A stretch of DNA of 64,000 nucleotides from Carnegiea gigantea. Taxonomy: Eukaryota > Streptophyta > Magnoliopsida > Caryophyllales > Cactaceae. The notes under the pieces are model-generated. The model saw only the letters and a program-made list of their open reading frames with translations, ran no database searches and was not told where the DNA came from. Made by a program: the position numbers and the translations under genes. Below are positions 36,190-48,090 of this stretch, one piece after another. Position 1 is the first letter of the stretch. Every line of letters starts with the position of its first letter. The DNA is taken from contig JAKOGI010000083.1 in assembly GCA_029747015.1 (NCBI GenBank), positions 897,501-961,500 on the forward strand, given 5' to 3'.

Positions 36190-37115
36190 TGCAACATCCG
36201 CAGCCAGAGTTTCAATTTTTAGAACTCTACTTTGCCACGTTAGTAAAAGTTTTAACTTTTTAGAATTTGTATTCCTTTACTTCTTCAACTCATGAAACTC
36301 CAATTTGAATCATCCAATAAAACATTTGTCATACGCCTACTTTATAACACAACTTTTTTTTAATCACCTAAAAATTATATATTACCAAAAAAGCAAAAAT
36401 ACACAAAAAGACAAAAGAGAACGGACCACGGGGTGGAATTTTACCTAGTTCCTACCCGCATGCAATTCCCTTCAACTATACATGGCAATTGGACAAGTGA
36501 CATGCTAGGTCCCACACGTGCATTGCGTTCCTTTCGTTGGGGATGCTCTTAAGAAATATATAGCACTTCATACATATAAAACTTTAAGAAAGAAGTGCTA
36601 TACCCCCTATACTTCCGATTTAAATGATAAAATTTTTTAAAAACATTACTTAATATGATGATCTTTTAAATTTTTAAAAAATTTCATGCTCTGAACCGGA
36701 TAATAACATACGCCACACATCTATAGTATTGGAAGTCCCACAAGTATGCAATACTCAAAGTATCCAAATCAACTATTAATGCAAAAGTTCTTAGATTCAA
36801 AATGGAGTCAATAAACTCAATTCAAATTACTACAATCCCTAATTCAAAATTAATACAACGACAATTCAAATGTCTTACAAATTAACTACAAGTATGCAAC
36901 CTAAAAGCTAGAAATCATGAAACTAGCAAGTCATAAGTCCATTGGATAGATAAATTTCGCAATTCACACCAAATAACTAAGTACCTTATTCAAGATGGCA
37001 AGATCTGAAAGGGAACGAAATATTAATCATAGAGCAAAGCAGAAGTGAGAAGAGAAAGAGAAACCATAATTGGACTTGTGACTAGGCCGCCAAAAAAAAC
37101 TCGTGCCAGCCTAGA
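36190..37115. other. AT-rich intergenic DNA
   Basis: No gene or recognisable repeat terminus. Short poly-A/T runs only. Confidence 0.5.
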
Positions 37116-37119
37116 ACCC

Positions 37120-38215
37120 ATAAAAATCGCGCCCAATGGGTATAAGTATGGGTAATGAAAATGGGGAAAAAAAATATGTGTGGGGTGGATATTGCTAAAA
37201 TGGGTATTGATATAGGTATAAGTCTTACCCACCCCATACACACCCCGTATCTGCTTTATCGATACCCGCTCTATATCTGCCATATATAAGACCTATACCT
37301 GTTTGTTTGAAGTCTAGTTTGTTACTTGTACTTGGATATTTTGATACTTGCTTTGAGTTGTGTTATATTCAAGACTTTGATGGGACATTTCATTAGAAAT
37401 TGTAACCGTCAAGTGCTAATTTATTGCTTTGATTGACGAACTATTGGCGAACTTTTAGATGTATTCGGGGTGATAGAATATGTTGTTGGAAGTTTGGTGC
37501 TAATGTGATATATTGGCTATTTAATGTCGAATATGAGTACAAAATGGGCTGAGTTCTTTTTTGTCTATATGTACCCGAATAAAACCCGCATACCCGCTAT
37601 ACCCAATAGGTATGAGTATGGCTATGGGTATAACTATATAATACCCAATGGGTATAGGTATTAATTTTAAAAATGAGTAAGGGTGAAGGAATGCTAAACC
37701 CGCCCCGTACTCATCCCATTGCCACCCCTACTTGTGACCAGTGCACAGTGGAGAGCTGGAAACAGTAGTGTGAAAGGAGTGAGAATGTCCAAATGTAGCC
37801 ACGTAGCTTCACTTTGTTCGCTCTTCGTTGAGATGAGATGAGGGGGGAGAACGAGAAAGAGTGAGTGAGAATGATAGAATGAATGGAAGTAACACGACTC
37901 ACACAACAAATAATAAAATGAGTCCAGGTCTTTAGGTTTAGGTTTTTGAATTGGGCATGGACCGCATGGACTTGAGGTTGGGTTGGGATATTGGGTCTTT
38001 TCTTAGTCCAAAGTCGAAAGCTCTGCCTGAAAAATCATTTTAGCCTGAAAGAAAACTTTGGGTATAGGTGGATACGAACATGGGGCGTGTGATGCATGTA
38101 CCCGAACCTGTACCCATACCTATCCCATTTTTAGTGTACCCACTCCATGCCTTTTTTTCCAATTTTTTGTATCCATACCTGCTACATATGGGGTAGGTTC
38201 GAGTCAGGTCTTTTG
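37120..38215. repeat. Degenerate GGGTATG / TACCCAT repeat patches
   Basis: Three patches (about 37130-37310, 37565-37735 and 38055-38215) consist of drifting GGGTATGGGTAT-like words and their complements, separated by unremarkable sequence. Open frames with MADIERVS and similar are repeat artefacts. They resemble but do not match the ACCCGA fields elsewhere. Confidence 0.6.
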
Positions 38216-38509
38216 GGTTTCGTTACAGCTCTCATCTCTATAGGCATCGAGATCTTCCAGTCGAAGTCTTTGGTTCTTTTGATTTGGTGAGAGGATTTGG
38301 TTTTTCTTGTACATGTGAGTCTTTTCCATCTTGGTTTCATGGGTTGACCAATATGCGGGATTTGAGTTTACAAGTGTTTTTTGTGATGCCACCATTGTAA
38401 ATTCTCTACCTTTGTTAAAAAAGAAAAAACAAAAAAAATTCCAAAGTTCCCAAAAAAAAGAACAAAAGAATATAAAAAAGAGCACGAAATGACTAAGAGA
38501 ATTTGGCAA

Positions 38510-39760
38510 TGTTATTTCATATATATTTGTCCTTCGTAAGTCTTAACTCATTTCCACATTTCTTGCTGGTGTACGCATTATGTCGATATAGTCTAGTGTG
38601 AGTTGTTGCTATGGGTGTGTTTGACTTGTTGGTGGAAGTTCGATAGCTACTTACCCTGTTGGCTCCGAGCTTCACATTTCCCATATCATTTGTAGCTCTC
38701 TCACCTTAACCACTCACTCTAGTATAACCTTCAAAACTCCCTCTTGATTACTCTGTGCATTTTGCATTTTCAGTGTGGGAATTAAGAGTCCTAACAAGCT
38801 TATAGTATGTTTAGTTATTGGAACAACATTCGATTGAACTTTATTAATGTAGTGAAGACATGAGTTAGAGTGTTTCACATTCCTAAAGTGAGGTCCTACT
38901 GACCTATAGCTAGCTCCACCTTTTTGTATGCGCCGATATGAACTGTCTTATGATGAGTTGGATGAATGTTTGACTTCAAATTTTGTGATATTTCAAATTG
39001 ATTTTAAAAACTTTTACTTATTTTTTTTATTGTCATACACTTATGCATTGATTGGGTTTCCATTGATTTTCTCCTTGTCTTGTGATGTTGTTATTGATGC
39101 CTAGCTTGAGAAGATAAGAAATCAGATATATCTTCCTTGTGGATAATCTACCTTTGCTTAAGGACAAGTAAAGATTTAAACATAGGGGACTGATAAGTGC
39201 CACATTGTATGGGTTTTTATGGGTGTCTAGTTATTGATTTTAGGGTTTTTTTGCACATAAGTAAGTGATTTAATCCCGCTTTTCTCCTTTATGCTTGAGT
39301 TTTGGTGTTTTTGATGATATTTTGTAGATTCTGGCATTCTGAGTGCACCTACAAACTTGACGAAGAAAGAAGCAACAATCCAAGAATTAAAATGGTTTCT
39401 ACTATAATACATAAGAAGTCTAGTTTACTTGGGTACATAGTGGAGCACGATTGGGTTCAAACTAAAAAAACTCACTTCATCAGCATTGCAATAGCTCGGA
39501 GGGCAAGAGGCTACCATGGGTTGAGCACAGTCGTGGTCACAACCATGGTGGTAGTCGGCTGCGGTGGATCCCATGGGTCATGTTGGTTTGGACTCCACTT
39601 GGTTTGTTCAGCTTCTGCAGTTTGGTCGATTTGCTGCTTGATTTTTGCAGTATATGACGCTGTTCTTAGATTTCTTGAGGCATTCCACCATTGTAAATTA
39701 GATTCCTTTCATTAGAAATAGAAATAGCAAGTAGAGAGGGAGATTTGCAAGGAGACCGAA
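38510..39760 (+). mobile_element. 3' part of a related gag-only LTR element
   Basis: 38510-39190 parallels the 3' internal region of the composite element (about 43540-44203), including CTAAAGTGAGGT and GGACAAGTAA-like words. A polypurine-like CATAGGGGAC then leads into TGATAAGTGC at 39191, the start of an LTR. The LTR text (GATTCTGG, a GAGAGGGAG run near 39735) can be followed to about 39760 and then stops without its TATCA end. This is a second, diverged member of the family. The 137-aa frame over 39302-39715 is LTR sequence. Confidence 0.6.
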
Positions 39761-39847
39761 TAAAATGTGCACCACACAGGGATGTGAAATAATTCTAGAA
39801 GCATATAAGTTAGGTGGTGATACTTAGATGGTTCATGTCACGCATGT

Positions 39848-41087
39848 TGATAAGTGCTTAAAGCGTATATTATTTTATGGTCATTTTGCTGCATTTGTAG
39901 GAAAAATTATATGCTTTATGTGATAATTTATACTCTTTTTCCCATTTTACGCTCAGGTATAGTTCTTTTCTGTGTTTTGCAGGATTCTGGACCTTTTTGT
40001 CCTTACTTTGACCCTAGTTGAGTGTATTTTGACTCATCACAGATGCCCATGAGTTGCTATGCCCATGGAAGAGAGGAAGAATAGAAAAATATCGAGGCAG
40101 CTAGTGCCACGGTCTGCCCGTGGTGGATGCCACAATCCGTTGTGAAAGCATAACTGTTAATCTCTTCATTTTCCCCCATTGTGTGACTGAGGTTGATTGG
40201 GTTTTTCTATAAATAGGGCGTCCCTCAACAGCAGAAAATATACCACACATCCGATCATTTCATTTCCTCTCTTCAAGCTTCTTTTTAGATTAGAATTAGA
40301 TTAGATTAGAGAGAGAGAGGGAGAGATAGAGCTAAAATGAAGATTTTGTAAGGATTTCATCCCAGGCTTGCACGACAGTTCAAGTGCGATCTTGGCTGGG
40401 CATTTCTTTTCTCTACTCTTCTCTTCTCTTTTCTAAATTTAGATTTATGTTTGTAATTTTGATTATCTTTGTTGTTTGATTTTGGATTTATGCAAACATT
40501 TGCTAGTTTCTTGATCTCATGTTGATATCATTTTGTGCTTTCGGAATTATTAGATTGTTTTATCCAATTTTAGAAGTTTATTGTCTTGTGAGAAACTTGA
40601 TCACTTTCTTGCATGTTATGGGTATTTGAATGAAGGACTGAAATGTAAAATTTCAAATACTGGAATCCTAGGATTTGACTTGACTGAGTGATGTCTCGAG
40701 AGAGAATTACCGATTAAGAAACCACATACTTGATAATTGCATGCTTAATGAGCCTAAACTAATCGAGAGCCCTTGAGAAACGGTAATTAGTTAGATTAAG
40801 GTATTTCACTTCACCTTGAAAGAGGGTTGTGATACTTCGATCGTCGGTTTTAAAACAACCAATGAAAGAAGAAGTGCTTGATTGATACGTGGATCAGGTG
40901 ATTGCTTGTTTTGCTTAATTCCAATTATTATTTATCCATTAGATTAGATAATAGATTAGTTAAATTTCATTCTCAACTTTGATTAGACTAGCATTTCTTG
41001 AGGGAATATAACCCAATAGATCAACGTAGTCTCTGTGGGATCGACCTTGATTTGCTACAACGCCACTGTGCGCTTGCGGGCCTATCA
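39848..41087 (+). repeat. LTR1 of the composite element
   Basis: 1240 bp, TGATAAGTGC...GGGCCTATCA. A TATAAATAG box lies at 40208-40216 and a short GA-rich tract near 40310-40330. It differs from LTR2 at about nine sites in the first 120 bases. Confidence 0.85.
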
Positions 41088-41093
41088 AGTTTT

Positions 41094-41111
41094 TAGCACC
41101 GTTGTCGGGGA
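41094..41111 (+). other. tRNA primer-binding site
   Basis: TAGCACCGTTGTCGGGGA, six bases after LTR1, is close to the primer site of Athila-type Gypsy elements, which is attributed to tRNA-Asp. The partner tRNA is inferred. Confidence 0.6.
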
Positions 41112-41242
41112 TTAGTGTCGAATATTGGGTTTTTCTCGATAGGTTTGACTAAGCATTTTGTTTTTTTTGGGGAAAAAAACCAAGAAAAAAATATTTTTGG
41201 AAAATTTAAAAAAAGATAAAAATTTGGAAAAAAAAAATAACA

Positions 41243-42141
41243 ATGGCAATTTTCTATTTCCCCCAATTCGAGCATGAATTATTTTGGACGTATTTTAAGC
41301 ATTTAAATGTTTTTCTTGCTCAATGCGATTGTTGTGTGAGTAACTGGAAAATTTTGGGCATTGTTGATGAGGCTGTGAATAGTGAATCCTGTACTCTTTT
41401 AAAGTATTGGGATTTTCATTGGTAAAAATATTGATGATGCATGGTGTTTACTTGAGTGGATTACTTGGGATTCATTTGAATCTGAGAAGGCTAGTCGTGT
41501 TTCTAGATATTCATTTTCTGATTTTTGTGCGTTCTATGCTAGATCTTCTTATGCTCCTTTTTGGTGTGATTTCTGTAATTCTTCTAGCCATGATATAAAT
41601 TCGTGTCCTTATTATGCATGCTATGATCCGTTTGACTTTGTATCACCCTGGAACAATACTGATGTTGTCCTATCCTTACCTGACTCATCCTTTCCTTTAG
41701 CTCAGTGCACGGGGCTCGAGGTGGGTGAGCCTTATAGGATAGTTGCTAGGTTTGACGCTATTGATGGCTATTTTGAGTCGAGAGATACTATTGATGAGGT
41801 GTATGATTTAGATAAGACTCCTTTGGAAGGGTCACGTGATGTGTTTATGCATGAGAAGCCTTCTAGCCTTTGTTTTAATCATGCTTTCCCCAGTCCCCTT
41901 GATCATTCCCATGTTTTCCCTACGTGTTCGCAACCCTCTATTTCCCCCTTGTATCTTTAGATGCACCCATTGATAATCCTGAGATTTTTGATTTTAATAT
42001 TGACTTGGACCATGAGGTTAAAATGTTTAATATGCTTGGTGGAAATATAGATAATCTTCTTTCCCTAGGATACTTTTGTGGGTATGATGCCTCCCTTGAT
42101 CCGTATTGCATATTCCTAGTGGACAAGCCTAGAAAAATCAT
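41243..42141 (+). pseudogene. gag-like protein remnant with zinc knuckle
   Basis: An ATG at 41243 opens a frame starting MAIFYFPQFEHE, which continues after a shift near 41405 and runs to 41960. A further shift leads to the DASLDPYC...DKPRKIM ending at 42141. A perfect CCHC knuckle (C-x2-C-x4-H-x4-C) lies at 41565-41606, CDFCNSSSHDINSC. Conserved-looking words (LAQCTGLEVGEP, LEGSRDVFMHE) recur, to my knowledge, in uncharacterised plant retroelement gag proteins. No protease, integrase or RT follows. Two frame breaks make this copy non-functional. Confidence 0.6.
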
Positions 42142-44194
42142 GTGAAATACTTTCTTTGCTTTCTCTTTTGACTTTTTTTATGGCTTTTGCTCTGTTGAAG
42201 AGAGCACTAATTTTCTTTGCTGTGATTATTTTCATGCTCTCTTATTGCCATATTTGAAAACTCTATGTTGAGGAGTTTGACAAGCTTCTGCGTGCCTTGA
42301 CGATATCTGATTTAAAGGGCCAAGTCTTAACATCGTGATGGAGTGGTTGATACTCCATGTGCCCCAGTTATTACGAGGTTGCATAGCTTAGGTGCACTCT
42401 GCACCTAACCTGGTGAGATCATTATGTTTGTTTCCTTTCCTTTCTTTTACTTTCTTTCCTTTGAATAATAATGCTTTATCTAAGCATGGGGGAAGGGTAA
42501 TTTCTATGTTTTCTATTTTGGTTATTAGTTTGCATACATGTTAAAGCATATAGTTTTCGATTTCTTTTTGTTTGCAATAGTGTATTGCATTTAGTTGATT
42601 TTTAGGTTTGCATATAGGATTGCATGCAGGGATGGAGTGAATTGGTTTAAGATTCCCTTCAATGATGATTCTTTAGGCATCATAGCTTTCATGAGCTTGA
42701 ATAACTTTTGATGTGTAATCCCCTTTGATGCTACAAATTTTTGAAGGTTTTGTCAATATTTCTTATTTTGACCCTTATCTTGTTTGAGAACTTTATTATC
42801 CTCTAGAGTCATTGGCACTAATGTTTGTACATGAAGTCATTTTATGAGCTTATTGCGACTTTGGTAAATATGCCGTGAGATTTTGAGCTTTATTTGGACT
42901 AATTCATTATGTTTAGTCTTATATTTCTTTCATGTGGGTGACTATTTCATGTTGTATCGCCAGAACTTGCCTAGATTCTTGTTCAATACCACATTAGCAT
43001 GTGCATATTTGATAATATGATAGAGACATTTCTTTCTTTGGTCATTTTAGCCACATGGCCAAATAGTTTACCCTTGTGTTACATGTTTATTCCCTTTACT
43101 ACCCTCTTTGAGCTTATATCTTTCTTTATTGTGATCCCTTCATATTAGCCCTTGGCCAGACACATATTTCTACCTTTAAGTCAAGTCTATGGAGCATCAC
43201 TTCATCTATGCAGTGAGTGATTTTGGTGATAATTGAGTTTAAGGTAGCTTTGGTATGTTGGTTTGTTGATGGATTGATGATATTGAGCATTTGCTTTGGT
43301 TCTCTCTTGTTTGGGTTTTGTGTTTATATATTTGGTTGTGAGTTGATAGTGAGTGATCCTATACCTTTTAATAATTACAATTTTTGTTTCATTGCACAAA
43401 AAAACTTATGTTGAAGAGGAAAAAAAAGGAAGATAAAGTCATGTTGCCTAAAAAAAAAAGTTATAGCGGAAAAAAGTAAAAAAAAATGGATCATGAATAA
43501 GTGATTGGTATTGGATACATACATAGCTTAAATTTCTTTCTTTGTCAACTCATTTCCTACATGATTCGTTGGAATATATTCATTATGTTGTTGAGTTTGG
43601 GATGTTGGTAAACTTATTAGTTTCTAGGTGCTTTGTTGGTTGCTCCATAGTCACTGGGTTAAGTAGCTCCATATTACCCATGTTTATTTGTCCACTCCTT
43701 TTTCTTAACCCTTCTAGCCCACATTACAATCCATATAAAGTCCTCTTGATTGTCTTGTGAACATTTCATTTTAGTGGTGGAGAATTTGAGAGTCTTTACA
43801 AGCATATGATAGATTGCATCTTTGAAATGAGTCTTTAGTGAACCTATGCTATCTTTTAAACACATGAGTGGGAGTGATCTACATTTTCTAAAGTGAGGTT
43901 TTACCGGTCCATTTAGCTCTACAATTCTATGCGCATACATGATATACTTTGTGGTTCTTTAGGAGTGATCAAGTTTGATATCGAGCTTGTGGTCTTATAC
44001 TTCTTCGAAAACCCTCTCCTCCTGATTTTGAAATGTGTTATGCACTATTTGGGGGTTGCTGTTGATTGGCATATTGCTTGTGATATGGTATAACTTGCCT
44101 ACTGTAAAGAGGTTTCATGTTTTGAGTCATAGATGCATCTCCGCTTGTAGGTTTTATACAGTGTTTGCTTGAGGACAAGTAACGATTTAAGCAT

Positions 44195-44203
44195 GGGGGA
44201 GTT
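44195..44203 (+). other. Polypurine tract of the composite element
   Basis: GGGGGAG plus TT stands directly before LTR2. Confidence 0.7.
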
Positions 44204-44667
44204 TGATAAGTGCTTAAAGAGTATATTATTTTAGGGTCATTTTGCTGCATTTTTAGAAAAAATTATATACTTTATGGGGTAATTTATACTCTTTTTCCCA
44301 TTTTACACTCGGGTATAGTTCTTTTCTATGTTTTGTAGGATTCTACACCTTTTTGGCCTTGCTTTGACTCTAGTTGAGGGTATTTTGACTCACCACAGAT
44401 GCCCCTGAGTTGTTATGCTCGTGGAAGAGAGGAAGAATAGAAGAATGTCGAGCCAGTTAGCACCATGGTCTACCCGTGGTGGATACCACGGTCTATGGTG
44501 GAAGCATAACTGCTAATCTCTTCATTTTTTCTCATCGTGTGGTTGAGGTTGATTGGGTTTTCCTATGAATAGGGCGTCCCTCAGTAGCAGAAAGCATACT
44601 ATACATCCCATCATTTCATTTCCTCTCTTTAAGTTTCTTTTTAGATTAGAATTAGATTAGATTAGAT

Positions 44668-44712
<45 letters not shown>

Positions 44713-45430
44713 GAAGTCGAGATTTTGCCAGAATTTCATCCCAGGTTTGCACGATAGTTCAAGTGCGATCTTGACTGAGCATTTCTTTTCTCTGCTCTTC
44801 TCTTCTCTTTTCTAAATTTAGATTTATGCTCTGTAATTTTGATTATCTTTGTTGTTTGATTTTGGATTTATGCAAACATTTGTTAGTTTTGTTGATATCA
44901 TTTGGTACTTTCGGAATTGTTGGATTGTTTTATCAAATTCTAGAAGTTCATTATCTTGTGAGAAGCTTGATCACTTTCTTGCATGTTATGGGTATTTGGA
45001 TGAAGGACTGAAAGGTGAAATCTCAAATACTGGAATCCTAGATTGAGAATTACCAATTGAGAAACTACAGACTTGATAATCGCATGCTTAATGAGCCTAA
45101 ACTAATTGAGAGTCCTTGAGAAATGGTAATTGGTTAGATTAAGGTATTTCACTTCACCTTGAAAGAAGGCTGTGATACTTTGATTATCGGTTTTAAAGCA
45201 ACCCATGAAGGAAGAAGTGCTTGATTGACACATGGATCAGGTGATTGCTTATTTTGCTTAATTCCAATTATTATTAATCTATTATATTAGATAGTAGATT
45301 AGTTAAATATCATTCTCAAATTTGATTCGCCTAGCTTATCTTGAGGGAATATAGCCCAGTAGATTAACCTAATCTCTGTGGGATCGACCTTGATTTGTTA
45401 CAACGCCACCATGCACTTGCGGGCCTATCA
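44204..45430 (+). repeat. LTR2 (middle LTR)
   Basis: 1227 bp. The TATA box is altered (CTATGAATAGGG near 44564) relative to LTR1 and LTR3. A (GA)20-like tract (44670-44710) has expanded at a place where LTR1 has only a short GA run. Confidence 0.85.
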
Positions 45431-45442
45431 AGTTTTTGGTGC

Positions 45443-46389
45443 GGTCCGTGGTGTGAGGCATAAATGCTAGCCTGTTCGTTTTTCCTCATCGTGTGGCTGA
45501 GGTTGATTGGGTTTTTCTATAAATAGAGCGTCCCCAAGTAGCAAAAAACATACCATCATCCCATCCATTTCATTTCCTCTCTTCAAATAGATTTGGATTT
45601 TGATTAGAGAGAGTTGAGAGGAAGTTGAAGGTAAAGATTGCAAGGATTCTGGATCGGGTTTACAATGATGGTTCAAGCGCGCATCGATTGAGGAATTCCT
45701 CTCCCTTTTCTTATCTTTTCTCTTTGTGTTTTTATGCTTTTAGATTATTATTGATGTTTATGTTAAGTTTTAGATTTGTTAATCTTGAAATTAAGTTGAG
45801 TTGTTGTGAATGAAGCGATTCTTGTTTTGACCTAAAAGCATTTTAAATTTGCTGGGTGTATTCTATTGAATCTTAGATGTTGATTTACAAATAGGAAACT
45901 TGACCAATTTCTTGCTTGTTTTAGATATTTGGTGAAAAATGAAATGTGACACTAGATGTTGGAAAACTAAGATTCGACTTAAGTGGGTGTGATCTTGAGA
46001 AAGACTCACCATTTAAGAAACCCCTAGATTTGATAATCGCATTCTTAATGATCTTAGATTAATCAAAAACCTTTAAGAAATAGTAGTTGATTAGATTTAA
46101 GAATTTCATTCTTCCTTGAAAGAGGGGTTTGATAATTCGATTATCGATTTTGGAATTACCCATCTAAAGAAAAGGCGCTTGATTAATTTTTGAGTTCAAA
46201 AATTGCTTGGTTTGATTAAATTCCTTGCTTGATTATCCATTAGATTAAATATTAGATTAATTTAGTTTCAATATCAAACTTGGATTCACCTAGCATATCT
46301 TGAGGGATTATAACCCAGTAGTTTTACCTAGTCTCTGTAGGATTGACCTTGATGTGCTACAACACCACCGTGCGCTTACGGGCCTATCA
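45443..46389 (+). repeat. LTR3, 5'-truncated and diverged
   Basis: It aligns with LTR1 and LTR2 from about their base 265 onward: GGTTGATTGGGTTTTTCTATAAATAG, then the common terminal GGGCCTATCA. By eye it is clearly more diverged from both than they are from each other. It is followed by the target duplication CATGT. Confidence 0.8.
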
Positions 46390-46394
46390 CATGT

Positions 46395-47589
46395 CTAACA
46401 AATATGAACTCTTCTTTTGAGCCCTTAGGAAATAGATAAACTTCGAATGGTACTTAAATGCAAAGAAAGTCATCATTATTTAAAAGTAGACTTGGCTTAA
46501 CTTATGAAAATTACTAGTGCATCCTAGGGCAAACTTTCACCACTAGATGTGGTGATCTCTGGCCAAGTAGTCACACAGTTGGCTGAAAGGCAGAAGAAGC
46601 AAATACTAGTCTTCTATATTATAACCACGCACATGATGGCAGGAGCAAAGCTTTGATATGCTCTTACTCAGATAATCCTTATATGTAGTATTACTTGCAA
46701 GCTGCGTGTTGAAGTGTTTTTGGTGGTAAGGGATTTTGTCATCCTTTGGGACAGTGTTGAGACTAGGTTATTTAGTAAATGATCTAACACTTCTAAAATT
46801 AAGAAAAGCAATAAACAACTAAAATTTGAAAATAAACAACTAACCAAACACTAATCCTACTCTAAGTATAATTAAATAAACTAATTAAATTTTGACCCTA
46901 CTATAATTATGATTAACACAAAGTAATTAGTAACACCACTAAATCCAAACATGAACTAAAATAGTAATAAACCAATTTTGTTAAAATCAATATGCATGGT
47001 TTAATTTGAAACTAAATGCAACAGGCAGAGAGAGAAGATTACCTAGAAAGCTAAAATCCCCAAAGGGAGCATGAGTGATGTTGGATTATCCAAATTAAGA
47101 CTTGTTGTTCACTTATTCTTACTAATCTAATGTGGGTGACTCCTAATCTAACCCATAGTTAACCAAAAACATGATTTTTGAAAATAGGCTTGAAGCCCTA
47201 ACTTAAGAGGGGAAGAGAAAAGAGTTAAATTTACATCTTTAAATAGCAAAGAGGTAGATTAAGAGTGAAGGAGAAAAGGGAAACATGATTAGCAAAGAAA
47301 ATCATCAACTTCAAACAAGGATCTAATGGAAGCACGAAAATACGAACAAAAATAGAGGAAAGCATGAAATTTGCGAGTAAACGATTGTAGACGAGAGGGG
47401 AAGAGACTTAAACTTATACAATTAAAACTTAATTGATGTGAAATATAGTTAAATTAAGTAATCTATTATATTCTACTCCTAAGAACCCTAACTTATCCAT
47501 AAAACTCGGCAAAAACCTACTTGAAGTACAAATAAGGGAGAAGATGTATTTATAGGCCTCGAAACAACAAAAGACTACCATGAGGATTA
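46395..47589. other. AT-rich intergenic DNA
   Basis: No gene seen. 46790-47000 is notably rich in AAATAAACAACTAA-like text. Some of this may be old LTR DNA, but no termini were found. Confidence 0.4.
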
Positions 47590-48090
47590 AACCACCCTAT
47601 AGGCCAACCTCAAGCCTTTAGCCCCAAGAGACTAAGACCATCTTCACTCTGCCTAGCTCGCCTCTAGACGGGCTTCAGGCCTATAGCCCCAAGGTGGCTA
47701 AGGCCGTCTCCACTCATCCCTCTCGTTATTGAGTGCGTACTTTGAGGACTCGACTCCTCCAGGCAAGCTTCATGCCTTTATCCTATAAGGGATAAGGCCC
47801 TTATTACTCAGCCCTTTTATGGTCGAGTGGCTACCTTAAGGACTCAGCCCCCCTTAGATCAATGTTATGCCTTTAGTTCTCAAAGGACTAAGTCCCTCTT
47901 CACCCAACTCTCTCTTCAGTGAGTATCTACCTTGAGGACTCAGGCCCTTTTTACCCAACTTCACAATTTTATCCCCCATGGGGCTAAGGCCCTCTTCACT
48001 TGATCCTTTCTTGGAGGAGTGGCTACCTCGAGCACTTGGCCTTCTTCTGGTCGACCTTATACCTTTAGGCTAAGGCCATCATCCCTGGGT
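47590..48090. repeat. Irregular minisatellite, period about 95 bp
   Basis: The words GCCTTTAGCCCC, CTAAGGCCCTCTTCACTC and CTACCTTGAGGACTCG recur. The CTAAGG anchor falls at 47632, 47698, 47792, 47888, 47984 and 48070, giving spacings of 66, 94, 96, 96 and 86 bp. The copies have drifted. The block is more GC-rich than its surroundings. Confidence 0.85.

Larger units (their letters stand above)
39848..46389 (+). mobile_element. Composite gag-only LTR retrotransposon (LARD-like), three LTRs
   Basis: The order is LTR1 (39848-41087), internal (41088-44203), LTR2 (44204-45430), a stub of primer-site sequence (45431-45442), and LTR3 lacking its start (about 45443-46389). All LTRs end GGGCCTATCA. 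CATGT flanks the whole array (39843-39847 and 46390-46394), while the base context right of LTR2 is internal sequence, not target DNA. The internal region has a primer site, a damaged gag with a zinc knuckle and a polypurine tract, but no pol. It therefore depends on other elements. The primer site looks Athila-like, so a Gypsy origin is likely. Confidence 0.82.

Noticed and set aside
39302..39715. 137-codon frame as a protein gene
   Set aside because: It lies inside an LTR remnant beginning at 39191 and has no domain.
47590..48090. CRISPR-like array
   Set aside because: Regularly recurring words exist, but the units are continuous and drifted with no unique spacers, and this is plant nuclear DNA.
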